From assembly GCA_944354265.1 (NCBI GenBank), contig CALVPX010000004.1, positions 18,538-82,537 on the forward strand: a stretch of 64,000 bases of DNA, given 5' to 3'. Below are positions 43,228 through 49,998 of this stretch, piece after piece. This DNA comes from an uncultured Clostridia bacterium (GTDB lineage: Bacteria; Bacillota; Clostridia; Christensenellales; Borkfalkiaceae). Both the position numbers and the translations under genes were made by a program. The notes below the pieces were generated by a model, which had not been told where the DNA came from, searched no databases, and worked only from the letters and a program-made list of their open reading frames with translations. Position 1 is the stretch's first letter. Every line of letters begins with the position of its first letter.

Positions 43228-43437
43228 TCAGTAATCTGTCAGTCCCAAGAGGTAGTCGGTCGACACGCCGAAAAATTTCGCCATATCTGCAAGCAAGGAA
43301 AGCGGAGGGTCTCTCTGCGATTTTTCATAGTGCAGGTATGTCACGCTGTTTATACCCAAAGCCTCGGCAACCTGCCGCTGTGTCATTTTCTTTTCTGTGC
43401 GCAATTCTCTTAATCGGGCGCCTAAAATAATTTCCAT
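43228..43437 (-). CDS. Small XRE-family repressor-like protein
   Basis: 69 residues, essentially a lone helix-turn-helix: MEIILGARLRELRTEKKMTQ, VAEALGINSVTYLHYEKSQ, then SLLADMAKFFGVSTDYLLG. Such minimal proteins are typical phage-like or transition-state repressors. It is transcribed away from a strong plus-strand promoter that lies immediately upstream, with two operator-like repeats between them, so it probably regulates that promoter and itself. Its own start has only a weak RBS. Confidence 0.85.
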   Translation of the reverse strand: MEIILGARLRELRTEKKMTQRQVAEALGINSVTYLHYEKSQRDPPLSLLADMAKFFGVSTDYLLGLTDY

Positions 43438-43453
43438 ATTTTTCCGTTATCAT

Positions 43454-43482
43454 TTGACATATTACCATTTTGTTAGTATAAT
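43454..43482 (+). promoter_or_regulatory. Perfect sigma-A consensus promoter with overlapping operator-like repeats
   Basis: TTGACA (43454-43459), 17-base spacer, TATAAT (43477-43482). TACCATTTTGTTAGTA (43463-43478) and TACCAAATTGTTAGTT (43494-43509) are direct repeats 31 bases apart, each an imperfect palindrome of form TAmCA-N5-TGkTA. They cover the -10 box and the start region. Confidence 0.75.
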
Positions 43483-43488
43483 ATATTC

Positions 43489-43602
43489 AAAACTACCAAA
43501 TTGTTAGTTAATTGAATGGCTTTTAATTGCCCGCAAAATAGTTTGTGGAACCCGTCCGATTAAAGGCAGCCCCGCCGCGCTTTGCGCGGCGGGGCTGCCT
43601 TT
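43489..43602 (+). ncRNA. Candidate short transcript of unknown function
   Basis: The perfect promoter ends in a terminator at 43562-43602, predicting an RNA of roughly 115 bases. The only frame is ATG 43516 to TAA 43563 (15 codons), with no RBS. It may be a small RNA, a leader peptide, or a premature-termination leader for zupT. Confidence 0.4.
43562..43602 (+). terminator. Strong terminator between the consensus promoter and zupT
   Basis: 19-bp perfect stem AAAGGCAGCCCCGCCGCGC and complement around a TTT loop, ending in TTTGTCCTTTG. It stands inside a divergent spacer, where a terminator is not expected. Confidence 0.85.
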
Positions 43603-43685
43603 GTCCTTTGAAAACTTTTAATTCACCTCACATGTGATCGGGTGCATAAACTGCAATATAATGGAATTTTACGGGAGATAAAGTT

Positions 43686-44453
43686 TTGCAGTACTTTATG
43701 GGTTTAAGCGGTTGGCAGCAGGCATTGCTTGCCTGTACGTTTACATGGGCAATGACTGCCGCCGGCGCGTCGCTCGTGTTCTTTTTCAAAAATGTCAGCC
43801 CATCGGCGTTCAGTTTTATGATGTCGGGCGCTTCGGGCATAATGCTCGCTTCGGCCTTCTTTTCGCTCCTTTTGCCCGCGCTTGAAGCGGGAGGGGAGTA
43901 TTCTTTCATCGTTCTCACCTCAGGCTTTGTGGCGGGCGGACTTTTGATTATCTTTACCGATTTCGCCGTCGACAGGCTGAATTTATTTTCCAACAAAATG
44001 GCCCGTTCGGGCGCGGTCACCTGCGTCGCCGTCACCATACACAACATACCCGAAGGCATGGCGGTGGGGGTTGCGTTCGCCGCTATAGGCGGCGGTTCTT
44101 CCGCCGTAATTTCTGCCGTCATGCTCGCATTCGGCATAGGCATACAAAACTTTCCCGAAGGCATGTGCGTGGCCTTCCCCCTGCGCGCCAACGGTTATTC
44201 GCGCTTTAAAAGCTTTTTTATCGGTCAGCTTTCGGGCGCCGTCGAAATTGTCTCGGGCGTGGTCGGTGCCGTCGCGGTGACGTTTATTTCGGGCCTTCTG
44301 CCCTTTGCGCTCGCCTTTTCTGCGGGGGCAATGCTTGCCGTCGTCTGCTCTGAACTCATTCCCCAAAGCTTTGAAAACGGCAAAATCAAGGCCACTTTGG
44401 GCGTCGTGGCGGGCTTTGCACTCATGATGATACTCGATATTGCTCTCGGCTGA
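43686..44453 (+). CDS. zupT: ZIP-family metal transporter (ZupT-like)
   Basis: 255 residues, about eight helices. Key motifs: the fourth-helix TIHNIPEGMAVGV and fifth-helix IGIQNFPEGMCVAFPL, each with the H/N-x-x-P-E-G metal site, and SGASGIMLASAFFSLLLPA early. It imports zinc or other divalent cations. The TTG at 43686 is preferred because GGGAG at 43673-43677 lies 8 bases upstream; ATG 43698 would be too far. A TATAAT at 43657-43662 may be its own promoter. Confidence 0.87.
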   Translation: MQYFMGLSGWQQALLACTFTWAMTAAGASLVFFFKNVSPSAFSFMMSGASGIMLASAFFSLLLPALEAGGEYSFIVLTSGFVAGGLLIIFTDFAVDRLNLFSNKMARSGAVTCVAVTIHNIPEGMAVGVAFAAIGGGSSAVISAVMLAFGIGIQNFPEGMCVAFPLRANGYSRFKSFFIGQLSGAVEIVSGVVGAVAVTFISGLLPFALAFSAGAMLAVVCSELIPQSFENGKIKATLGVVAGFALMMILDIALG

Positions 44454-44486
44454 ATAATTTATCTGCGCCGTGCCCAAAATAAGGGT

Positions 44487-44567
44487 ATGAAAAAGGATAT
44501 CGACCTCACCCGCCGCGACGAGCGCGAAACGCTCATAAAGCCCCAAAAGCAAGGTGACTGCAAATGA
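44487..44567 (+). CDS. Candidate 26-residue protein coupled to spoVAC
   Basis: A short charged frame MKKDIDLTRRDERETLIKPQ... ends with TGA overlapping the spoVAC ATG (ATGA). AAGGG is close to the start but with poor spacing. Coding is uncertain; it may only be a translational lead-in to spoVAC. Confidence 0.3.
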   Translation: MKKDIDLTRRDERETLIKPQKQGDCK

Positions 44568-45013
44568 CGGGCAAGCACAGGGAAAATTATAACAGCAACT
44601 ACCTTGAATACGTCAAGAGCCACGAACCGCAGACCAAGCATTTCAAAAATTGTGCGGCTGCATTCGGCGTAGGAGGGCTAATTTGTACGATTGGGCAGTT
44701 TTTGAGGTATATGCTCGAATTCGCAGGGCTCACCGGCGACGTGCTTTCGGGGAGTGTCTCGGTCATACTCATTTTTTTGGGCTGCCTTCTTACGGGGCTC
44801 GGCGTGTACGACCGCATAGGCCGCTATGCGGGAGCCGGTTCAATAGTGCCAATAACGGGGTTTGCCAACTCCGTTGCGTCCCCTGCCATAGAATTCAAAA
44901 CTGAGGGTTGGATATACGGCATGGCGGCAAAAATGTTCACCGTGGCGGGCGCCATAATAGTTTTCGGCGTATTTTCGGGCGCGCTCGTCGGGCTGATATA
45001 CTACTTTATTTAA
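44564..45013 (+). CDS. spoVAC: Stage V sporulation protein AC
   Basis: 149 residues. YVKSHEPQTKHFKNCAAAFGVGGLICTIGQ at the start and the later GRYAGAGSIVPITGFANSV and EGWIYGMAAKMFTVAGAI match the SpoVAC/SpoVAE family, with about four helices. SpoVAC is a mechanosensitive-type channel protein for dipicolinic-acid movement in spore formation and germination. spoVAD and spoVAEb normally follow, but here the next gene is the riboswitch-controlled pflA, so the locus is separated from the rest of the set. Confidence 0.87.
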   Translation: MTGKHRENYNSNYLEYVKSHEPQTKHFKNCAAAFGVGGLICTIGQFLRYMLEFAGLTGDVLSGSVSVILIFLGCLLTGLGVYDRIGRYAGAGSIVPITGFANSVASPAIEFKTEGWIYGMAAKMFTVAGAIIVFGVFSGALVGLIYYFI

Positions 45014-45081
45014 AGATCGCAACCGACACAATATATTGTGCGCTGTTAAATTTTTTCAATCAATATTTTGTGATAAAAGTA

Positions 45082-45110
45082 TTGACAACAGCGTAAATAA
45101 ATGTTAGAAT
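45082..45110 (+). promoter_or_regulatory. Promoter of the riboswitch-pflA-thioredoxin unit
   Basis: TTGACA (45082-45087), 17-base spacer, TAGAAT (45105-45110). The predicted start near 45117 is just before the aptamer. Confidence 0.75.
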
Positions 45111-45129
45111 ACGAATACATCAATAAACT

Positions 45130-45206
45130 GATCGCGCAACTGACGATTTTTGCGGATGAACCGCGGGGTAGCGCGAATTGATTGAAATGTCGTTCGTCTG
45201 GGCAAA
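45130..45206 (+). promoter_or_regulatory. ZTP riboswitch (pfl motif) upstream of pflA
   Basis: Matches the pfl-motif consensus: P1 TCGCGC (45132-45137) with GCGCGA (45171-45176), the AACTGACG internal segment (45138-45145), P2 GCGG-atgaa-CCGC followed by GGGG (45152-45168), and the downstream CGTCTGGGCA (45195-45204) that makes the pseudoknot. It senses ZTP/ZMP, which accumulate when 10-formyl-THF is low. The pseudoknot strand GGGCA also forms the 5' arm of the terminator, so ligand binding should favour read-through into pflA. Confidence 0.88.
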
Positions 45207-45239
45207 TTTATCATCACAGGGTAAATGTTGCCCTTTTTT
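45200..45239 (+). terminator. Riboswitch expression-platform terminator
   Basis: GGGCAA + ATTTA (45200-45210) pairs with TAAAT + TTGCCC (45222-45233, one bulged G), then six T. The 5' arm overlaps the riboswitch pseudoknot. Confidence 0.85.
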
Positions 45240-45252
45240 ATGTGGAGGTTGC

Positions 45253-45972
45253 ATGACGGGTAGAATTCATTCCTTTGAATCGTTCGGCACGGTCGACGGC
45301 CCCGGTATTCGCTTTGTCGTATTTCTTCAGGGCTGCCCTATGCGCTGCCTTTATTGCCACAATCCCGATACATGGGTAACGGGCGGCGGAACAGAATATT
45401 CGGCGGAGGAGGTCGCTGCGCGCGCGCTTAAATATAAAAATTATTTTGCAGGGGGCGGCGGTGTCACCGTGTCGGGCGGCGAGCCAATGTTGCAGCCGCA
45501 GTTTGTTACCCAATTTTTTACCATCGTAAAAAATGCGGGCGTGAGCACCGCGCTCGATACCTCGGGCGTAATGTTCAACGAGGCCGATCCGCACGCTTAT
45601 GACGGGTTGCTCGCCGTCACCGACCTCGTGCTTTTGGACATCAAGCATATAGACGACTATCAGCATCAAAGGCTGACGGGTCACTCCAACAAAAACATTC
45701 TTGCCTTTGCCCGCTATCTTTCGGATATGGACAAGCCCGTTTGGATCCGCCATGTGCTCGTTCCCGGCATCACCGACGACGACAATTATCTGCACGAGCT
45801 CAAAAATTTTATCTCCACGCTTAAAAATGTGCAAAAGGTGGAGGTTCTGCCCTATCACTCCATGGGCGAGGTCAAGTACAATAAACTAGGCATGGATTAT
45901 CCCCTCCATGGCACAAAGCCCCCTTCGCCCGAGAGAATAAAAAACGCAAAGGAAATTTTAAAGATTCAATGA
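45253..45972 (+). CDS. pflA: Pyruvate formate-lyase activating enzyme
   Basis: 239 residues, radical-SAM glycyl-radical activase. The cluster motif is GCPMRCLYCHNPDTW (Cys28, Cys32, Cys35), preceded by SFGTVDGPGIRFVVFLQG and followed by VTVSGGEPMLQ. It abstracts the glycyl hydrogen of PFL using SAM. ATG 45253 has GGAGG 4 bases upstream; a longer frame from 45178 would run through the riboswitch terminator and is rejected. It overlaps the thioredoxin gene by ATGA. Confidence 0.95.
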   Translation: MTGRIHSFESFGTVDGPGIRFVVFLQGCPMRCLYCHNPDTWVTGGGTEYSAEEVAARALKYKNYFAGGGGVTVSGGEPMLQPQFVTQFFTIVKNAGVSTALDTSGVMFNEADPHAYDGLLAVTDLVLLDIKHIDDYQHQRLTGHSNKNILAFARYLSDMDKPVWIRHVLVPGITDDDNYLHELKNFISTLKNVQKVEVLPYHSMGEVKYNKLGMDYPLHGTKPPSPERIKNAKEILKIQ

Positions 45973-46256
45973 AAGATTTAAAACTCATCGAAATAAGCGG
46001 CGACTCATGCGCGGGTTGTCACGCATTGCTCCCCAATGTAAATGCCGTCGCCGCACAGAATAATCTGAAGGTGGAGCGCATAGATATTGAGACCCACCCC
46101 GAAGTCATAGAAAAATACGGCATAGACCGCATACCTTCGGTAATCATAGCCGACGGCGATAATATTATTGCTAAGTGCTCAGGTTATCAGCCCGAAGAAA
46201 TTTTATCTGTTTGGGTAGAGGCAAAACTTGAAGAATATAACGGCGGCCGCAGTTAA
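45969..46256 (+). CDS. Thioredoxin-family protein
   Basis: 95 residues with the active site GDSCAGCHAL (Cys14-Ala-Gly-Cys17) and the cis-Pro segment RIPSVII. The lead-in and C-terminal helix fit a minimal thioredoxin fold. It overlaps pflA, so it is in the riboswitch-controlled unit. It could reduce disulfides in PFL or PflA or another local partner; this is inference. Confidence 0.83.
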   Translation: MKDLKLIEISGDSCAGCHALLPNVNAVAAQNNLKVERIDIETHPEVIEKYGIDRIPSVIIADGDNIIAKCSGYQPEEILSVWVEAKLEEYNGGRS

Positions 46257-46312
46257 AATAAATAAAAATTAACCAAGGAAAATTTTTTGGATTATTATTT
46301 TGCGTCAATCCC

Positions 46313-46341
46313 TTGACATTGCAACTTATTTGTATTATTCT
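46313..46341 (+). promoter_or_regulatory. Independent promoter of the PFL core gene
   Basis: TTGACA (46313-46318), 17-base spacer, TATTCT (46336-46341). A small palindrome TAAGATTAAATCTTA lies in the leader. Confidence 0.65.
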
Positions 46342-46383
46342 ATATAAAAATATTTAAGATTAAATCTTATTAATGAGGTAATT

Positions 46384-48414
46384 ATGACTTACAAAGCATG
46401 GGAAGGATTTGTTCCCGGAAAATGGAGCGACGACGAAGTTAACGTCCGCGACTTTATTCAGCGCAACTATACCCCTTACGAAGGTGACGACAGTTTTTTG
46501 GAGGGCCCCACCGAGGCCACACAAAAGTTGTGGAACGAAATTTTGGATCTCTCCGCAAAGGAGCGCGCCGCAGGCGGCGTACTCAAGGCGGATACTAAAA
46601 TTGTATCGACGCTCACAAGCCATAAGGCGGGCTATATAGATAAGGATCTTGAAAAAATTGTCGGCCTTCAGACGGACGAGCCCTTCAAGCGCGCATTGCA
46701 GCCCTTCGGCGGCATAAAGATGGCCGAACAGGCGCTCAATATGTACGGCTATGAAATCGATCCTCAGGTCAAGGAGATATTCACAAAATACCGCAAGACG
46801 CATAACGACGGCGTTTATGACGCGTACACACCCGAAATGCGCCGCGCCCGCACTGCACACATTCTTACAGGCCTGCCCGACACTTACGGCAGGGGCAGAA
46901 TAGTTGGCGACTACCGCCGCGTTGCCCTCTACGGCATCGACTATCTTATCGCGCAGAAGCAGAAGGATAAGCTCAACATGGACGGGGACATGACCCCCGA
47001 TAAGATTCGCGACCGCGAGGAACTGTCCGAGCAGATCAAGGCCCTTAACGACCTTAAAACCATGGCCGCCGAATACGGCATGGATATCTCCCGCCCCGCA
47101 GAGACCGCACAGGAGGCCATTCAGTGGCTCTACTTCGGCTACCTTGGTGCAATCAAGGATCAGAACGGCGCCGCCATGTCGATAGGCAGAAATTCCACCT
47201 TCCTCGATATCTATATCGAGCGCGACATAAAGCGCGGCATACTCACCGAAAAACAGGCTCAGGAACTCATAGATCAGTTCGTCATGAAATTGCGCATAGT
47301 CAAGTTCATGAGAATTAAGGAGTACAACGAGCTGTTCTCAGGCGACCCCACATGGGTAACCGAATCGATAGGCGGCATGGGAGTGGACGGCAGAACACTC
47401 GTTACAAAGTCCTCCTTCCGTATACTGCACACGCTTTCAAATCTCGGTCCCGCTCCCGAACCTAACCTTACCGTTCTGTGGTCAAAAAATCTGCCTTTGG
47501 GCTTCAAGAGATTTTGCGCAAAGACCTCTATTGCAACTTCGGCAATACAGTATGAAAGCGACGACCTCATGCGTCCCGAAATGGGCGACGACTACTGCAT
47601 CGCCTGCTGCGTAAGCTGCATGCGCGTCGGCAAGGACATGCAGTTCTTCGGCGCAAGGGCAAATCTTGCAAAGTGCCTTCTCTACGCCATCAACGGCGGT
47701 AAGGATGAACTTACCAAGGACAAAAAGACAGGTAAGGCATTACAGGTTTCGCCCATGTATGCCCCCGTCCTCGGCGACGGTCCCCTCGATTATAATGAGG
47801 TAATACAGAAGTACGAGCAGATGATGGATTGGCTTGCCGGCCTCTACGTCAATACGCTCAACCTCATTCACTATATGCACGACAAGTACTCCTACGAAGC
47901 TTTGGAGATGGCGCTGCACGATACTCAGGTAAGGCGCTTCTTCGCAACGGGCATTGCAGGGCTTTCGTGCGCGGCGGACTCTCTTTCGGCAATCAAGTAC
48001 GCAAAGGTTTATCCCATCCGCGATGAAGAGGGGCTCGTGACCGACTTCAGAATCGAAGGCGACTATCCCAAGTACGGCAACAACGACGACAGGGTAGATC
48101 AGATTGCTGTTTGGCTCGTAAAGACATTTATGAACAAGATTAAGAGCCATTACACCTATCGTCAGAGCGTTCCCACCATGTCCATCCTCACCATCACATC
48201 CAATGTGGTGTATGGCAAGAAGACGGGCAACACGCCCGACGGCAGAAGGGCGGGACAGCCCTTGGCTCCCGGCGCAAACCCCATGCACGGCAGGGATTCA
48301 AGCGGTGCTTTGGCCTCCCTTGAATCGGTTGCAAAACTTCCCTACGAGTACTCGCGCGACGGTATTTCGAATACGTTCTCGGTAACGCCCGCTTCGCTCG
48401 GTAAGGATGATTGA
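46384..48414 (+). CDS. pflB: Pyruvate formate-lyase catalytic core lacking the glycyl-radical domain
   Basis: 676 residues; usual PFL has about 740-760. It aligns with PFL throughout: [47 protein letters not shown], the catalytic Cys pair IACCVS (Cys408-Cys409), [20 protein letters not shown] and [16 protein letters not shown]. It stops at [12 protein letters not shown], exactly where the linker to the glycyl domain begins in single-chain PFLs. The missing domain is the next gene. It should cleave pyruvate plus CoA to acetyl-CoA and formate only together with that small protein. RBS GAGGTAA. Confidence 0.93.
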   Translation: MTYKAWEGFVPGKWSDDEVNVRDFIQRNYTPYEGDDSFLEGPTEATQKLWNEILDLSAKERAAGGVLKADTKIVSTLTSHKAGYIDKDLEKIVGLQTDEPFKRALQPFGGIKMAEQALNMYGYEIDPQVKEIFTKYRKTHNDGVYDAYTPEMRRARTAHILTGLPDTYGRGRIVGDYRRVALYGIDYLIAQKQKDKLNMDGDMTPDKIRDREELSEQIKALNDLKTMAAEYGMDISRPAETAQEAIQWLYFGYLGAIKDQNGAAMSIGRNSTFLDIYIERDIKRGILTEKQAQELIDQFVMKLRIVKFMRIKEYNELFSGDPTWVTESIGGMGVDGRTLVTKSSFRILHTLSNLGPAPEPNLTVLWSKNLPLGFKRFCAKTSIATSAIQYESDDLMRPEMGDDYCIACCVSCMRVGKDMQFFGARANLAKCLLYAINGGKDELTKDKKTGKALQVSPMYAPVLGDGPLDYNEVIQKYEQMMDWLAGLYVNTLNLIHYMHDKYSYEALEMALHDTQVRRFFATGIAGLSCAADSLSAIKYAKVYPIRDEEGLVTDFRIEGDYPKYGNNDDRVDQIAVWLVKTFMNKIKSHYTYRQSVPTMSILTITSNVVYGKKTGNTPDGRRAGQPLAPGANPMHGRDSSGALASLESVAKLPYEYSRDGISNTFSVTPASLGKDD

Positions 48415-48430
48415 TTATAAAAATTATACG

Positions 48431-48446
48431 GTAAGGTAATCCTTAC
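48431..48446 (+). other. Small hairpin in the pflB intercistronic gap
   Basis: GTAAGG-TAAT-CCTTAC followed by A-rich sequence, between the core and glycyl-domain genes. It is not a terminator (no T tract); it may affect mRNA processing or the ratio of the two subunits. Confidence 0.5.
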
Positions 48447-48474
48447 AAAAAAATATTATAAGAGGTGAATTACT

Positions 48475-48705
48475 ATGTCAAGAGTAGATAATCTTGTTAA
48501 TATGCTCGATGCGTATGTCGCCGACGGCGGATACCATCTCAATGTAAACGTCTTTGACAGGGCAACTCTTTTGGATGCTCAGGCTCATCCCGAAAAGTAT
48601 CCCCAACTTACTGTCAGGGTTTCGGGCTATGCCGTCAACTTCAACAAGCTCACAAAAGAACAGCAGGACGACGTAATTTCAAGAACAATTCACGAATCAT
48701 TCTGA
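48475..48705 (+). CDS. Separate glycyl-radical domain of pyruvate formate-lyase
   Basis: 76 residues. [20 protein letters not shown], the [20 protein letters not shown] segment and [20 protein letters not shown] reproduce the PFL C terminus; Gly51 in RVSGYAV is the radical site, and the protein ends RTIHESF. It starts 60 bases after the core stop with a strong RBS AGAGGTGA (48461-48468). It resembles E. coli GrcA/YfiD, a spare-part protein, but here the neighbouring PFL core has no glycyl domain of its own, so this protein is predicted to be an essential subunit. A terminator follows. Confidence 0.93.
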   Translation: MSRVDNLVNMLDAYVADGGYHLNVNVFDRATLLDAQAHPEKYPQLTVRVSGYAVNFNKLTKEQQDDVISRTIHESF

Positions 48706-48716
48706 TTTTACGCCTT

Positions 48717-48752
48717 AAATAGCGGCCGCAGTTTTTCTGCGGCCGCTATTTT
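48717..48752 (+). terminator. Terminator after the glycyl-domain gene
   Basis: AAATAGCGGCCGCA / TGCGGCCGCTATTTT stem with a 7-base loop and terminal T run. Confidence 0.9.
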
Positions 48753-48893
48753 CTATGTCGGTAAATGTCACGGTCTGCATATTGATGTCCGAATTTACAT
48801 TTTTTCAAACTGCGAAGTTATTTTCAGTGCATGCGCATATGCCGCAAAGCGACAATATATTGCCATGTTTGTAGAAAATTTTGCACTTTTTAA

Positions 48894-48922
48894 TTTACAA
48901 AACTTTCGGGTTATAGTATAAT
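48894..48922 (+). promoter_or_regulatory. Promoter upstream of the MBL-aro operon
   Basis: TTTACA (48894-48899), 17-base spacer, TATAAT (48917-48922). Confidence 0.75.
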
Positions 48923-48960
48923 ATAAATCGTATAACTATAAATAATGGGAGAAACATTAG

Positions 48961-49998
48961 GTGACGGATAAAAAGCACTTTAAATTCACCAAGGGGCGCA
49001 TAGCTGCAATAATCACTGCGGTTGTAGTCTTTTTGCTCATTTTGGCGCTTATAATAATTAATATTTTCATTCCCATTAGGTATTTGTCCGCATACTTCGT
49101 GGAAGAGGAAGAGCGCGAAGACGGTGTACTTGCCGTCACCTTTATCGACGTTGGCTATGGCGACAGTACTTTATGCGAACTTCCCGATGGCAAAGTACTC
49201 TTGATAGACGGCGGAGACGGCTCTCATCAGAGCATGCTCGCCATTTTAAGAAAGCTCAACGAGCGCGGAGTGGATAAGATCGATTATCTCGTCTGCACGT
49301 CCGTGCTCAGCGAATACTGCGGCGGCCTCGCTGAAATTATTCAGTTTAAAGAGGTAGAGCACATATTTATGCCCGCCGTTTCCAACAGCGACATCACAGA
49401 GGCATTTTCTCAATTTGTCGATGAGGCAGAAAACAGCGAAGCCGAAATCAGTTACTGTCAGTTCGGCGAAGGGGCAACGGGGGAAGATTATTTCTTTACC
49501 TTCCTTTCTCCGTCCTCGCCCGACGATCCGCTCGGTTATTATTCGGCGCTCAACTCATCCGCAACTGACGAAAATATACTCAACGCCTCAGCAGTATTAT
49601 GGCTCGAATACGCAGGCAGGTCGTTTGCGTTCACTTCGTCGGCGGGCAGACAGGCGCTCGAAGATATCGTTGACAGTTACGAAATTACCGTCGCCGCAGG
49701 CGATAAGTTTGCGCCGATAGGCAATTATTCGGTAAATTTGGAGGGGTGCGACGTTGTCTCCGTCCCCGGTCACGGCAGGGAGGAGTGTAGCTCTGCGGTA
49801 TGGTATGAGACTTTGTCTCCGTCGCTTGCGGTCATATCGGTAGGCGAAAACTTTTCAGGTTATCCCTCGGCGCAGGCGCTTGCTGACATCGGCAGCGTTG
49901 TCGATACGCCCCTTCTCACGAGCGAACACGGCAATATCACCGTCACAGTCAACAGCAACGGCGTCATAAATACCACATTTTCAGAGGAGGAAGAATGA
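48961..49998 (+). CDS. Membrane-anchored ComEC-like metallo-beta-lactamase fold protein without metal ligands
   Basis: 345 residues, GTG start with GGGAG upstream. An N-terminal helix (IIIN-type, residues about 14-36) is followed by a domain resembling the ComEC/Rec2 C-terminal MBL module: VTFIDVGYGDSTLCELPDGK, LLIDGGDGSHQSM and late VPGHGREECSS, LAVISVGEN. At the position of the HxHxDH metal motif it reads VCTSVLSEYCGGL, so the ligands are lost and catalysis is unlikely. It overlaps aroC by 4 bases. Its role beside the shikimate genes is unknown. Confidence 0.75.
   Translation: MTDKKHFKFTKGRIAAIITAVVVFLLILALIIINIFIPIRYLSAYFVEEEEREDGVLAVTFIDVGYGDSTLCELPDGKVLLIDGGDGSHQSMLAILRKLNERGVDKIDYLVCTSVLSEYCGGLAEIIQFKEVEHIFMPAVSNSDITEAFSQFVDEAENSEAEISYCQFGEGATGEDYFFTFLSPSSPDDPLGYYSALNSSATDENILNASAVLWLEYAGRSFAFTSSAGRQALEDIVDSYEITVAAGDKFAPIGNYSVNLEGCDVVSVPGHGREECSSAVWYETLSPSLAVISVGENFSGYPSAQALADIGSVVDTPLLTSEHGNITVTVNSNGVINTTFSEEEE

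Noticed and set aside
45178-45252. An N-terminal extension of pflA
   Set aside because: It runs through the ZTP riboswitch pseudoknot and terminator, and PflA homologues begin at MTGRIHSFES-like sequence with the GGAGG just upstream.
48415-48474. Explaining the divided PFL as a simple frameshift or premature stop
   Set aside because: The gap is 60 bases, carries a strong RBS and a hairpin, and the second gene starts cleanly at a domain boundary; no single indel or substitution restores one chain of normal PFL sequence.
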